In this document: positions 24,403 to 36,976 of the stretch, piece after piece | How positions within the stretch are numbered: position 1 is the first letter of the stretch | Layout: the number at the start of each line of letters is the position of its first letter | From: JADJWR01 sp964509545 | GTDB lineage: Bacteria; Pseudomonadota; Gammaproteobacteria; Burkholderiales; Burkholderiaceae_F | Assembly: GCA_964509545.1 (NCBI GenBank) | Contig: CAZDXQ010000038.1 | Span: 1-37,419, forward strand | Direction: 5' to 3' | Length of the DNA stretch: 37,419 nt | Notes under the pieces: generated by a model | What the model was told of the DNA's origin: nothing | Databases searched by the model: none | Seen by the model: the letters and a program-made list of their open reading frames with translations, nothing else | Position numbers and translations under genes: made by a program

Positions 24403-25104
24403 CTACTCGCTGGCTGCCTTCAGGCCGTTGTCGAAGTGGCTGCGCATCAGCCGCGTCGCGGCGCGGGCATCGCGGCTTTCGATCGCCGCCATCAGCTGCC
24501 GGTGTTCGGCCAGCGAACTCGTCATCCGCCCGTGCTTGAACAGCGAGTGGTGGCGATTCAGCTTCATCACCTTGCGCAGGTCGTTGACGATCTGCGTGCG
24601 CCAGCGGTTGCCGGCGACCTCCAGCAGCTTCATGTGAAAGGCCTCGTTGGCGGCGAGGAAGGTCTCACGGCTCTTCAGCTGCCTTTCCAGCCGCTCGTGC
24701 AGCTGGCGAAGTTCCGCAATCTGCGCCTCGTTCGCCTGCCGCGCCACCTCGCCGGCCGCGTCCGACTCGAGCAGACCGAGGAGGTGGTAGACCTGCGCCA
24801 CGTCGTCGCGCGACATCTCGGTGACGTAGGCGCCGCGCCGCACCTTCATCGTCACCAGCCCTTCGACCGCGAGCACCTTCAGCGCTTCGCGCAGCGGCGT
24901 GCGGCTGATACCGTATTCGGCGGCCAGTTTCTGCTCGTCGATCCAGCTGCCTGGTTCGAGCTCGCGGGCGAAGATCTGCTGGCGCAGGCGCTCGGCCACC
25001 TCCTCGTAGAGGGCGCGGGGCGACAGCGCGCGCGGGGCGGCCGGGGCGTCGGCGGTGGGCATCAGGGGGTCGGGCTGGCGGGTGGCATCGGTTTTTGCAT
25101 TCAT
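24403..25104 (-). CDS. GntR family (FadR/FCD) transcriptional regulator
   Basis: A 233-residue regulator. After a disordered start, the winged helix spans about residues 30-97 (ALYEEVAERLRQQIF, then DEQKLAAEYGISRTPLREALKVLAVEGLV, then the wing MKVRRGAYVTEM). The all-helical FCD ligand domain follows, with the metal-binding acidic/His residues in ANEAFHMKLLEVAGN and LAEHRQLMAAIESRD. FCD regulators sense small organic acids. It is divergent from the methylmalonyl-CoA mutase operon, with an 87-bp gap that holds palindromes. It is probably the local repressor, with a propionate-pathway intermediate as effector (inference). Confidence 0.92.
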   Translation of the reverse strand: MNAKTDATRQPDPLMPTADAPAAPRALSPRALYEEVAERLRQQIFARELEPGSWIDEQKLAAEYGISRTPLREALKVLAVEGLVTMKVRRGAYVTEMSRDDVAQVYHLLGLLESDAAGEVARQANEAQIAELRQLHERLERQLKSRETFLAANEAFHMKLLEVAGNRWRTQIVNDLRKVMKLNRHHSLFKHGRMTSSLAEHRQLMAAIESRDARAATRLMRSHFDNGLKAASE

Positions 25105-25124
25105 AATTATGCATCATGTATGAT
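25095..25124 (+). promoter_or_regulatory. Promoter of the methylmalonyl-CoA mutase operon
   Basis: TTGCAT (25095-25100), an 18-nt spacer and TATGAT (25119-25124) make a good sigma70 promoter. The region is clearly AT-rich against its surroundings. The start of transcription would be near 25131. The -35 box lies inside the first codons of the divergent GntR gene. Confidence 0.6.
25102..25124. promoter_or_regulatory. Candidate operator of the GntR regulator
   Basis: Two adjacent palindromes: CATAATTATG (25102-25111, perfect) and ATCAT-GT-ATGAT (25113-25124, perfect arms). They fill the spacer and cover the -10 box of the mutase promoter. The first also covers the GntR start codon. Binding here would block both genes, which is typical of autoregulated GntR repressors. 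Confidence 0.55.
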
Positions 25125-25191
25125 CAATGGCAAGCCGGGTCCGACGGGCGATGACCGACCGGCGGCGCAGGCGACGGCCAGGAGAGACGCG

Positions 25192-27344
<2,153 letters not shown>

Positions 27345-27345
<1 letters not shown>

Positions 27346-28352
27346 TGCTGACGGCGGCCGATCAGGCGCTGGTCGACGGCGTGCGCGGCGAATCCGGAGC
27401 GCGACAACGGCGGGCCATGGCCAAGACGATCACGCTGCTCGAATCGACGCGCGCCGACCATCGCGCGCGCGCCGACGAGGTGCTCAACGCGCTGCTGCCG
27501 GCTTCCGGCCGCTCGCTGCGGATCGGCATCTCGGGCGTGCCCGGCTCCGGCAAGTCGACGCTGATCGAGACGCTCGGCCTGCGCCTGATCGAGCGCGGCC
27601 ACCGCGTCGCGGTGCTCGCGGTCGATCCGTCGTCGAGCCTGTCCGGCGGCTCGATCCTCGGCGACAAGACGCGGATGGAGCGGCTGTCGGTGCAGCCGCA
27701 GGCGTTCATCCGCCCGAGTCCGTCCGGCGGCACCCTTGGCGGCGTGGCCGAGAAGACGCGCGAGGCGATGCGCGTGTGCGAGGCGGCCGGCTATGACGTC
27801 GTCATCGTCGAGACGGTCGGCGTCGGCCAGAGCGAGACGGCGGTGGCCGGCATGACCGACATCTTCGTGCTGCTGCAGCTGCCGAACGCCGGCGACGACC
27901 TGCAGGCGATCAAGCGCGGCGTGATGGAACTCGCCGACATCGTGCTGATCAACAAGACCGACCTCGACCGCGATGCCGCCACCCGTGCGCAGGCGCAGAT
28001 CACCTCGACGCTGCGCCTGATCGGCATGTTGGGCCGGCCGGAGCACGGGCCCGGCCGAGCGGCCCGGGCGCAGGTGCTTCTGGCGAGCGCGCTCGACGGC
28101 ACCGGGCTGGACGAGTTCTGGCAGGCGGTGCTGCGCTTTCAAAAGGCCGCCGACGCCAGCGGCCGGCTTCAGGCGCGGCGGCACGCGCAGGACCAGGACT
28201 GGATGTGGGAGCGCATCGACGCCGGGTTGAAGGCGCGTTTCCGCGCCCACCCCGCCGTGCGTGCGGCGCTGCCGGAATGCAGCGCGCAGGTGCGCGCCGG
28301 CACACTCGCGGCCTCGGCAGCGGCGCGCCGGCTGCTCGACCTGTTTCACTGA
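27345..28352 (+). CDS. meaB: MeaB/ArgK-type GTPase chaperone of methylmalonyl-CoA mutase
   Basis: MeaB gates cobalamin loading and protects the mutase from inactivation, using GTP. The 335-residue product has the G1 motif GVPGSGKS at 64-71, VDPSSSLSGGSILGDKTRM (the base-interacting switch region), ETVGVGQSE (G3 area) and NKTD (G4). The C-terminal helices serve dimerisation. It overlaps the mutase gene by one base, so the two are made together, which fits their complex. The start gives MLTAADQALVDGV. Confidence 0.95.
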
Positions 28353-28374
28353 TCGACAAGGGGGAGACAAGGCA

Positions 28375-29907
<1,533 letters not shown>

Positions 29908-29929
29908 GCCGGCGACGGAGAGCGAAGAC

Positions 29930-31951
29930 ATGTTCAGCAAGATCCTGATCGCCAACCGCGGCGAAATCGCCTGCCGGGTCATCAAGACGGCGAGAAAGTT
30001 GGGCATCAAGACGGTCGCCGTGTACTCGGAGGCCGACCGCGACGCGCTGCACGTCGAGATGGCCGACGAGGCCGTCGAGATCGGCCCGCCGCCGAGCCGC
30101 GAGTCGTATCTGCGGATGGACCGCATCATCGACGCCTGCAGGCGTACCGGCGCGCAGGCGGTGCATCCCGGCTACGGCTTCCTGTCGGAGAACGAGGAGT
30201 TCGCCAAGAGGATCGAGGACGAGGGCATCGTCTTCATCGGCCCGAAGCATTATTCGATCGCGGCGATGGGCGACAAGATCGCATCGAAGAAGCTGGCGCT
30301 CGAGGCCAGGGTCAACACCATTCCCGGCCACAACGCGGTGATCGAGTCGGCCGACGAGGCAGTCCGGATCGCGCACGGCATCGGCTACCCGGTGATGATC
30401 AAGGCCAGTGCCGGCGGCGGGGGCAAGGGCCTGCGCGTGGCGTTCTCCGACCGCGAGGCGTTCGACGGTTTCACCTCGTGCCGCAACGAGGCGCGCTCGA
30501 GCTTCGGCGACGACCGCGTCTTCATCGAGAAGTACGTCGAGGAGCCGCGCCACATCGAGATCCAGGTGCTCGGCGACGCCCACGGCAACTGCGTGTACCT
30601 GTGGGAACGCGAGTGCTCGATCCAGCGCCGCCACCAGAAGGTGATCGAGGAGGCGCCGAGCCCGTTCATCAGCGAGGAAACACGGCGGGCGATGGGCGAG
30701 CAGGCGGTGCGGCTGGCGCGCGCGGTGAAGTACCAGAGCGCGGGCACGGTCGAGTTCGTCGTCGGCCGTGACCAGAGCTTCTATTTCCTGGAGATGAACA
30801 CCCGGCTGCAGGTCGAGCATCCGGTCACCGAGGCCATCACCGGCCTGGATCTGGTCGAGATGATGCTGCGCGTGGCGGCCGGCGAGAAGCTGCCGTTCAC
30901 GCAGGCCGACGTGAAGCGAAACGGCTGGGCGATCGAGTGCCGGATCAACGCCGAGGATCCGCTGCGCGGCTTCCTGCCGTCGACGGGACGGCTGGTCCAG
31001 TTCCAGCCGCCGCGCGTCGACATCGTTGCCGCCGGGGCGCCGGCGGCCGGCGGCGTGCGGGTGGACACCGGCGTTTACGAAGGCGGCGAGATCCCCGTCT
31101 ACTACGACTCGATGATCGCCAAGCTGATCGTGCACGGCGCCGACCGGCTCGACGCCATCCGGCGCATGCGCGAGGCGCTCAATGCCTTCGTCATCCGCGG
31201 CGTCAGCACCAACATCGCCTTCCAGGCGGCGCTGCTCAACCATCCGCGCTTCGTTTCCGGTCAGTTCAACACAGGCTTCATCGCCCAGGAGTACCCGGAC
31301 GGATTCAGGGGCGTCAGCCATGGCGAGGACAACACCGAGACGCTGGTGTGCGCGGCGGCAACGATCCACCGCCGCATGCGCGAGCGCGCGGTGCGCATCA
31401 GCGGCCAGTTGCCGGGGCACGAGGTCAAGGTGCCGACGCACTTCGTTGTCCGGCTGGGCGAGGCCGGCTACCCGATCAGCGTCACGCCGGTGCCCGGCGG
31501 CTACCAGCTGACCGGCAGCGGCCGCACGCACACGCTGACCACCGACTGGCAATTGCGCGACACGCGCTTCGAGGCGCACCTCGACGGCAAGCCCATCGTG
31601 CTGCAGGTCGACCGCGTCGGCCTGCGCTACCGCCTGACGCACAACGGCGTCACCGTCGAGGCACAGGTGCTGCCGCCGCGCGGCGACGAACTGCTGCGCA
31701 AGATGCCGATGAAACCGCCGCCGGATCTATCCGCCTTCCTGCTGTCACCGATGCCCGGCCTGCTGGTCGACCTCGCCGTCAGGGAGGGCGACGAGGTCAA
31801 GGCCGGCCAGCGGCTGGCTGTGATCGAGGCGATGAAGATGGAGAACGTGCTCGTCGCCCATGCCGATTCGGTCGTCGAGCAGGTGCTGGCCAGCAAGGGC
31901 GACAGTCTCGCCGTCGACCAGCCGATCCTTCGCTTCGCGGCGGCCGCATGA
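29930..31951 (+). CDS. pccA: Propionyl-CoA carboxylase alpha subunit (biotin carboxylase plus BCCP)
   Basis: A 673-residue subunit that carboxylates its own biotin with ATP and bicarbonate, then hands it to PccB. Biotin carboxylase domain: KILIANRGEIACRVI at the N-terminus, GGGGKGLR near 163-170, IQRRHQKVIEEAPSP, and EMNTRLQVEHPVTE. A BT-type linker domain (about 500-590) follows. The C-terminal BCCP domain has EAMKMEN with biotinylated Lys636. It is 22 bp after pccB. Its stop overlaps the next ATG (ATGA). Confidence 0.94.
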   Translation: MFSKILIANRGEIACRVIKTARKLGIKTVAVYSEADRDALHVEMADEAVEIGPPPSRESYLRMDRIIDACRRTGAQAVHPGYGFLSENEEFAKRIEDEGIVFIGPKHYSIAAMGDKIASKKLALEARVNTIPGHNAVIESADEAVRIAHGIGYPVMIKASAGGGGKGLRVAFSDREAFDGFTSCRNEARSSFGDDRVFIEKYVEEPRHIEIQVLGDAHGNCVYLWERECSIQRRHQKVIEEAPSPFISEETRRAMGEQAVRLARAVKYQSAGTVEFVVGRDQSFYFLEMNTRLQVEHPVTEAITGLDLVEMMLRVAAGEKLPFTQADVKRNGWAIECRINAEDPLRGFLPSTGRLVQFQPPRVDIVAAGAPAAGGVRVDTGVYEGGEIPVYYDSMIAKLIVHGADRLDAIRRMREALNAFVIRGVSTNIAFQAALLNHPRFVSGQFNTGFIAQEYPDGFRGVSHGEDNTETLVCAAATIHRRMRERAVRISGQLPGHEVKVPTHFVVRLGEAGYPISVTPVPGGYQLTGSGRTHTLTTDWQLRDTRFEAHLDGKPIVLQVDRVGLRYRLTHNGVTVEAQVLPPRGDELLRKMPMKPPPDLSAFLLSPMPGLLVDLAVREGDEVKAGQRLAVIEAMKMENVLVAHADSVVEQVLASKGDSLAVDQPILRFAAAA

Positions 31952-32490
31952 GCGAGACGGGCCGCCCCAAGCGCGAATCCTTCGAGCGTCAGCGAGAAGG
32001 CAGTCCAGTGAACGCGGACCGTCCTTTTCGCGTGCTGGGCATCCAGCAGATCGCCATCGGCGGCGAGGACAAGCGGCGGCTGCGCGCGCTGTGGGTCGAC
32101 GTACTCGGCCTGACCGTCAAGGGCAACTTCGTCTCTGAACGCGAGAACGTCGACGAGGACATCTGCGCGCTGGGCAGCGGCAGCCACGCGGTCGAGGTCG
32201 ACCTGATGCAGCCGCTCGACCCGCAGAAGAAGCCGGCGGTGCACGCCACGCCGCTGAACCACGTCGGCCTGTGGGTCGACGACCTTCCGGCGGCCGTGCA
32301 ATGGATGAGCGCGCACGGCGTGCGCTTCGCGCCCGGCGGCATCCGCAAGGGCGCGGCCGGCTACGACATCTGCTTCATCCACCCGAAAGGCAACGACGAG
32401 TTCCCCGTCGGCGGCGAGGGTGTGCTGATCGAACTGGTGCAGGCGCCGCCGGAGGTGGTGGCAGCGCTGGCGGACAACAACGGGCGCTGA
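31948..32490 (+). CDS. VOC-fold protein, methylmalonyl-CoA epimerase candidate
   Basis: A 180-residue glyoxalase/VOC-family protein ending the propionyl-CoA operon. The pathway needs an epimerase to turn (S)- into (R)-methylmalonyl-CoA, and this is the only candidate in the operon. Two betaalphabetabetabeta modules are seen: VLGIQQIAIGG...LWVDVLGL and PLNHVGLWVDDLPAA...GVLIELVQAPP. The second-module His and the C-terminal Glu ligands of the epimerase are present. The first-module His is Gln (IQQIAI where epimerases have DHIAI), so the metal site is altered. The ATG overlaps the pccA stop; a GTG at 32008 with AAGG upstream removes a polar 20-residue extension and may be the true start. Confidence 0.75.
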   Translation: MSETGRPKRESFERQREGSPVNADRPFRVLGIQQIAIGGEDKRRLRALWVDVLGLTVKGNFVSERENVDEDICALGSGSHAVEVDLMQPLDPQKKPAVHATPLNHVGLWVDDLPAAVQWMSAHGVRFAPGGIRKGAAGYDICFIHPKGNDEFPVGGEGVLIELVQAPPEVVAALADNNGR

Positions 32491-32793
32491 AGCGGCGACG
32501 GCCGCCGACGCCGCCGCGCCGGTACGCGCCGTCGATGCGGCGACGTCGGCCGCCAGCGGCCGCGACCGGAGTCCTTCGCGGTGGTGTCCATCGGCAAGGC
32601 GCATTCGCGGCCTGCAACGGTTCGTAGCGCCACCCGATCGCGTTGCTCCTTGAAGTTCGGCGGCAACCGCCGATTCCCGGGTCGGTCGCGAACTCCGGCC
32701 CGGACCTCTGTGGTGGCCAGGCCAGGGTGGCACTGCAGCACCCCGATACGCCGTGCGCGCCCACACGGCGCCAACCATGCCAAGATTTCGCGC
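32491..32793. other. Non-coding gap between the propionyl-CoA operon and pxpB
   Basis: About 300 bp with no supported gene. Small GC-rich inverted repeats occur (GGCCGC-CA-GCGGCC near 32548-32565, GGCGG-CAAC-CGCC near 32660), without T tracts. The end of the gap holds CAAGAT (32781-32786), 7 nt before the pxpB ATG, a possible -10 box. Confidence 0.4.
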
Positions 32794-33543
32794 ATGACAA
32801 CGCGCAACCGTGCTGCCGCCAGCAGCGGGCATTTCGCGCCGCGCGTGCTCGCGGCCGGCGACGGCGCGTTGATGCTCGAACTGGCCGAGGAGGTCGACCT
32901 CGCGGCCAATGACGTCGCGCAGCGCATCGCCGACGCGGTGCGCGAGGCCGGGGTCGAAGGCGTGACCGACGTCGTCGCGGCGATCGCCACCGTCACCGTC
33001 CACTTCGACGCGGCCGATGCGGTGCAGGCGGCTTCGCGGCGTGCGGCGCTCGGCGATCTGCTGATGACCGAACTCGCGCGTTGCGAAAAGAGCCCACCGG
33101 CGAAGGCGCGCGCGCCGGTGCACATTCCGGTCTGCTACGAGCCGGCGTTCGCACCCGATCTGGACGCGGTGGCGCAGGCCACCGGACTGTCGGCCGAGGA
33201 CGTCGTGCGCCGCCATGTCGGCTCGCCACACCGCGTGCTGATGATCGGCTTCACGCCCGGCTTTCCGTACATCGGCGGGCTGGACGAGAGGCTGGCAGTG
33301 CCGCGGCGGCCGACTCCGCGCGCGCGCCTCGAGGCCGGGTCGGTCGCGATCGCCAACGGCCAGACGTCGATTTATCCGTTCGCGACGCCGGGTGGCTGGA
33401 ACCTGATCGGTCGTACTCCACTGCGGCTGTTCGATCCGGCCCGCAATCCGCCGAGCCTGCTGCAGGCGGGCGACGCGGTGACGTTCGTGCCGATCACGGC
33501 CCACGAGTTCGAGCGCATGGCCGCAGCATCGGGCGGGCGATGA
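32794..33543 (+). CDS. pxpB: 5-oxoprolinase subunit PxpB
   Basis: One of three subunits of the prokaryotic ATP-dependent 5-oxoprolinase, which recycles the damage product pyroglutamate to glutamate. The 249-residue product is of the KipI/carboxyltransferase-C family. Its second half has HRVLMIGFTPGFPYIGGLD, the PRRPTPRARLEAGSVAIA block, and YPFATPGGWNLIGRTP. No Shine-Dalgarno precedes the ATG; CAAGAT ends 7 nt upstream, so translation may be leaderless. An open frame reaches further upstream but has no similarity there. Its stop overlaps pxpC by 4 nt (ATGA). Confidence 0.92.
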   Translation: MTTRNRAAASSGHFAPRVLAAGDGALMLELAEEVDLAANDVAQRIADAVREAGVEGVTDVVAAIATVTVHFDAADAVQAASRRAALGDLLMTELARCEKSPPAKARAPVHIPVCYEPAFAPDLDAVAQATGLSAEDVVRRHVGSPHRVLMIGFTPGFPYIGGLDERLAVPRRPTPRARLEAGSVAIANGQTSIYPFATPGGWNLIGRTPLRLFDPARNPPSLLQAGDAVTFVPITAHEFERMAAASGGR

Positions 33544-34574
33544 CGATCCTCGTTGCGCGAGCCGGCGTTCTGGCCACCGTGCAGGACCTGGGCCGACCGG
33601 GGATGCAGCATCTGGCCATCGTGCCGGGCGGGGCGATGGACGCGGTGTCGCATCGCCTGGCCAATGCGCTGGTTGGCAATCGCGACGACGCCGCGACGCT
33701 CGAAGTCGCGCTGTCGGGCCCGGAACTCATCTTTGGTCAGGACACTCTCGTCGCGCTGCACGGCGCGCGCTTTGCGGCGCTGCTGGACGATGCTGCGCTG
33801 CCCGCCGGCCGGCCGGTGCTGGTCCGTGCAGGGGCGCGGCTGCGTGTCGGCCGAGCGACCGAAGGCGCTTTCGGTTACCTCGCAGTGGCCGGGGGCATCG
33901 CCGTGCCGCCGGTGCTGGGCGCACGGAGCACCTACCTGCCGGGCGGCTTCGGCGGACTGGGCGGGCGCCTGCTGTCGGCAGGCGACGAACTGCCGCTGGC
34001 GGGGGATGCAGCCGCGCTGTCGCGGGCGCGCTTCGAGCGACTGGCGAGAGGTGGCCGGACACTTTCGGTCGGCGACAGCGGCGCCGTCAGCGTCGGCTGG
34101 TTCGCGCCCAGGCTTACCGTCACGGCGACCGAGCCGCTGGTCGTGCGCGCCGTCGACGGCGTGCATGCGCAGTGCTTCGACAAGGCATCGCGCGATGCCT
34201 TCTTCGGCGAGCGCTGGCGCGTGGCGGCGGAATCGAACCGGATGGGTTACCGTCTGGCCGGCCCGAAACTGACACTGGCCGCGCCGCGCGAATTCGTGTC
34301 GCAGGCGGTGTGTTTTGGCACGGTGCAGGTGCCGGCCGGCGGGCAGCCGATCGTGCTGATGGCGGACCGGCAGACCACCGGCGGTTACCCGCGAATCGCC
34401 GAGGTCGTGTGGGCGGACGTGCCGCGGCTGGCCCAGGCCCCGCTCGGCTCCGCGGCGGTGCGCTTCGAGCGCGTCACGCTGGCGGCGGCCGACGCGGCGC
34501 GCGGCGAACTGGTACGTCGCGTCGGCGCGATCGTGCAATCACTGCGCTGGGAGTTCGGCGATGAAACGCATTGA
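33540..34574 (+). CDS. pxpC: 5-oxoprolinase subunit PxpC
   Basis: The biotin-dependent-carboxyltransferase-like (KipA/AHS2) subunit of 5-oxoprolinase, 344 residues. Family marks are VQDLGRPGMQHLAIVPGGAMD at the start, LANALVGNRDDAATLEV, GYLAVAGGIAVPPVLGARSTYLPG-type sequence in the middle, ESNRMGYRLAGP, and IVLMADRQTTGGYPRIAEV. It overlaps pxpB by 4 nt and pxpA by 14 nt, so the three subunits are translated together. Confidence 0.93.
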   Translation: MTILVARAGVLATVQDLGRPGMQHLAIVPGGAMDAVSHRLANALVGNRDDAATLEVALSGPELIFGQDTLVALHGARFAALLDDAALPAGRPVLVRAGARLRVGRATEGAFGYLAVAGGIAVPPVLGARSTYLPGGFGGLGGRLLSAGDELPLAGDAAALSRARFERLARGGRTLSVGDSGAVSVGWFAPRLTVTATEPLVVRAVDGVHAQCFDKASRDAFFGERWRVAAESNRMGYRLAGPKLTLAAPREFVSQAVCFGTVQVPAGGQPIVLMADRQTTGGYPRIAEVVWADVPRLAQAPLGSAAVRFERVTLAAADAARGELVRRVGAIVQSLRWEFGDETH

Positions 34575-35319
34575 CATCAACTGCGACATGGGCGAGAGCT
34601 TCGGCGCCTGGAAGATGGGCGACGACGCGACGATCATGCCGCTGATCACCTCGGCTAACGTCGCCGCCGGCTTCCATGCCGGCGACCCGACGACGATCCG
34701 CGACACCGTGCGCCTGGCGGCGGCCCACGACGTTGCCGTCGGCGCTCATCCGTCACTGCCCGATCTCGCCGGATTCGGCCGGCGGATGATGAAGGTTAGC
34801 GCGCGCGAGGTCTACGACCTTGTTCTTTACCAGTCGGGCGCGGTGGCGGCGTTTGCGCGGGCGGCCGGCGCGCGCCTGCACCATGTCAAGCCGCACGGCG
34901 CGCTGTACAACATGGCGGCGAAGGACGAGGCGCTGGCCGATGCAATCGCCGGCGCGGTGAAGGATCTCGGCGGCGACGTGCTTCTCTACGGGCTGGCCGG
35001 CAGCGCCATGCTGCGGGCCGCAGCGACCCACGGCGTTCGCGCCGTGGCCGAAGTGTTCGCCGACCGCAGCTACCAGTCCGACGGCTCGCTCACCCCGCGC
35101 GATGAGCCGGGCGCGATGATCACCGACGAGAAGGCGGCTGTCGCGCAGGTGCTGTCGATGGTCGAGCAGGGCAAGGTCCGTTCGGCTGCCGGCGTCGACG
35201 TTCCGGTACAGGCCGGCACGTTGTGCCTGCACGGCGACCAGCCGGGGGCGGTGGCTTTCGCGCGCGCGCTGCGCGAGGCATTCGACGCACGCGGCATCGT
35301 CGTCGCTGCGCCGGCCTGA
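34561..35319 (+). CDS. pxpA: 5-oxoprolinase subunit PxpA (LamB/YcsF family)
   Basis: The third subunit of 5-oxoprolinase, 252 residues, of the LamB/YcsF fold. Motifs are DINCDMGESFGAWKMGDD at the N-terminus (usual form DLNxDxGE), NVAAGFHAGDP, VGAHPSLPDLAGFGRR, HHVKPHGALYNMAA, EVFADRSYQSDGSLTPR, and CLHGDQPGAV near the end. The start lies inside the end of pxpC. The convergent livF gene begins its 3' end 63 bp further on, with no clear terminator seen between. Confidence 0.94.
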   Translation: MKRIDINCDMGESFGAWKMGDDATIMPLITSANVAAGFHAGDPTTIRDTVRLAAAHDVAVGAHPSLPDLAGFGRRMMKVSAREVYDLVLYQSGAVAAFARAAGARLHHVKPHGALYNMAAKDEALADAIAGAVKDLGGDVLLYGLAGSAMLRAAATHGVRAVAEVFADRSYQSDGSLTPRDEPGAMITDEKAAVAQVLSMVEQGKVRSAAGVDVPVQAGTLCLHGDQPGAVAFARALREAFDARGIVVAAPA

Positions 35320-35382
35320 GCGGCCAGCCACGCGGGCGGCGCCTGCCGCGCGCCTGCAGTCGGCCGGCGCCGCGCCGCTGCG

Positions 35383-36105
35383 TTACGCCGCGGCCTCGCC
35401 GAGGTAGGCCGCGCGCACTTTCGGATCGTGCAGCATCTGCTTCGCGTCGCCGCTGAGGGTGATCAGGCCCGAGTCCATCACGTAGGCGCGGTGCGCCGCC
35501 TCCAGCGCCAGGCGCGCGTTCTGCTCGACCAGCAGCATCGGGATCTTCTGCGCCGCCACCGAGCGCACGACCTCGAAGATCTTTTCGACCATCAGCGGCG
35601 ACAGCCCCATCGACGGCTCGTCGAGCAGCAGCAGCTTCGGCCGGCTCATCATCGCCCGCGCCATCGCCAGCATCTGCTGCTCGCCGCCGGAAAGCGTGCC
35701 GGCGAGCTGTCTGGCCCGCTCCTTCAGCCGCGGGAAGGTGGCGAACATCCGCTCCATGTCTTCGGCGATGGCCGCCGCGTCGTCGCGCGCGAACGCGCCC
35801 ATCTGCAGGTTCTCGGTCACCGTCATGCGCGTGAACACACCGCGGCCCTCCGGCACCATGACCAGTCCCTGCCGCAGCAGCTGGTGCGGCGCCTTGCCCT
35901 GGGTCGAGGCGTCGAAATACCTGATCTCCCCGGCCCAGGCCTGCGTGCCGGTGATCGCCTTCAGCGTCGTCGTCTTGCCGGCGCCGTTGGCGCCGATCAG
36001 CGTCACCAGCTCGCCTTCGCGGATCTCCAGGTCAATGCCCTTGACCGCCTGGATGCCGCCGTAGGCGACCTTCAGGCCGGCGACCTTCAGGATCGGCTTG
36101 CTCAT
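35383..36105 (-). CDS. livF: Branched-chain amino acid ABC transporter ATP-binding protein LivF
   Basis: One of the two ATPases of a LIV-type high-affinity importer, 240 residues. Walker A is GANGAGKTT, the ABC signature LSGGEQQMLAMARAMM, and Walker B LLLLDEPSMGLSPLM. The LivF-specific VPEGRGVFTRMTVTENLQMGA region is present. The ATG with AGGAGA nine nt upstream was chosen over an in-frame ATG 12 codons earlier. It follows livG by 55 bp. The real substrate may be Leu/Ile/Val, another amino acid, urea or an aromatic acid; the binding protein is not in the window. Confidence 0.92.
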   Translation of the reverse strand: MSKPILKVAGLKVAYGGIQAVKGIDLEIREGELVTLIGANGAGKTTTLKAITGTQAWAGEIRYFDASTQGKAPHQLLRQGLVMVPEGRGVFTRMTVTENLQMGAFARDDAAAIAEDMERMFATFPRLKERARQLAGTLSGGEQQMLAMARAMMSRPKLLLLDEPSMGLSPLMVEKIFEVVRSVAAQKIPMLLVEQNARLALEAAHRAYVMDSGLITLSGDAKQMLHDPKVRAAYLGEAAA

Positions 36106-36160
36106 CGGCCGGGTCTCCTGCCGCCGATGGAGCATGCGCACTGCGACGTGCAGGTGTGTC

Positions 36161-36976
36161 TCATGTGGCCGCCTGCGCCGCTGGCGGCGCCGCTGCGGCG
36201 TGCGCGCCGCCGAGATAGGCCTCGATCACCGCCGCATTGCCCTGGACCTCGGCCGGCGTGCCTTCGGCGATGATCTTGCCGTAATCAAGCACCGTGACCC
36301 GGTCGCACAGACCCATGACCAGCTTCACGTCGTGCTCGATCAGCAGGATCGTCGTGCCGTCGCCGCGGATGTGCGACAGCAGTTCGCGCAACGCCAGCTT
36401 TTCGGTGGCGTTCATGCCGGCGGCAGGCTCGTCCAGCGCCAGCAGCTTCGGCTCCGTGGCCAGCGCGCGGGCGATCTCCAGCCGGCGCTGGTCGCCGTAG
36501 GCGAGCGTGCGCGCCTGGAAGTCCGCATAGCGGCGGATGCCGACATAGTCGAGCAGTTCGAGCGCGCGGGCGCGGATCGCCGCTTCCTCGGCCCGTTGCG
36601 ACGGCGTGCGCAGCACGGCGCCGAGCGCGGTCGCCTTGGTGCGTACGTGCCGGCCGACCATGACGTTTTCCAGCGCCGTCATCTCCGGAAACAGGCGGAT
36701 GTTCTGGAACGTGCGGGCGATGCCCGCCGCGGCAACCTTGTGCGGCTCGCTCGGCGAATAAGGCCGGCCGTCGAGCTCGAACGTGCCCGAGTCCGGCGTG
36801 TACAGCCCGGTGAGCACGTTGAAGAATGTGGTCTTGCCGGCGCCGTTCGGCCCGATCAGGCCGTAGATCTGGCCGCGGCGGATGGTCACGCCGACGTCGG
36901 CGAGCGCCTGCAGGCCGCCGAAGCGCTTGTTCACGCCGGCTGCGCGCAGCACCGGAGATTCGCCCGCCGCGCTCAT
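36161..36976 (-). CDS. livG: Branched-chain amino acid ABC transporter ATP-binding protein LivG
   Basis: The other ATPase, 271 residues. Walker A is GPNGAGKTT. GIARTFQNIRLFPEMTALENVMVG is typical of LivG. The signature region is weakly canonical (TLAYGDQRRLEIARALA), as is normal in LivG, and Walker B is LLALDEPAAGMN. A short Ala/Pro-rich tail ends it. Its ATG overlaps the livM stop (ATGA), showing a tight livM-livG-livF order. Confidence 0.93.
   Translation of the reverse strand: MSAAGESPVLRAAGVNKRFGGLQALADVGVTIRRGQIYGLIGPNGAGKTTFFNVLTGLYTPDSGTFELDGRPYSPSEPHKVAAAGIARTFQNIRLFPEMTALENVMVGRHVRTKATALGAVLRTPSQRAEEAAIRARALELLDYVGIRRYADFQARTLAYGDQRRLEIARALATEPKLLALDEPAAGMNATEKLALRELLSHIRGDGTTILLIEHDVKLVMGLCDRVTVLDYGKIIAEGTPAEVQGNAAVIEAYLGGAHAAAAPPAAQAAT

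Noticed and set aside
24376..25191. Upstream in-frame extension of methylmalonyl-CoA mutase across the GntR gene
   Set aside because: It is antisense to a clear GntR regulator. The mutase ATG at 25192 has a good ribosome site and matches family N-termini.
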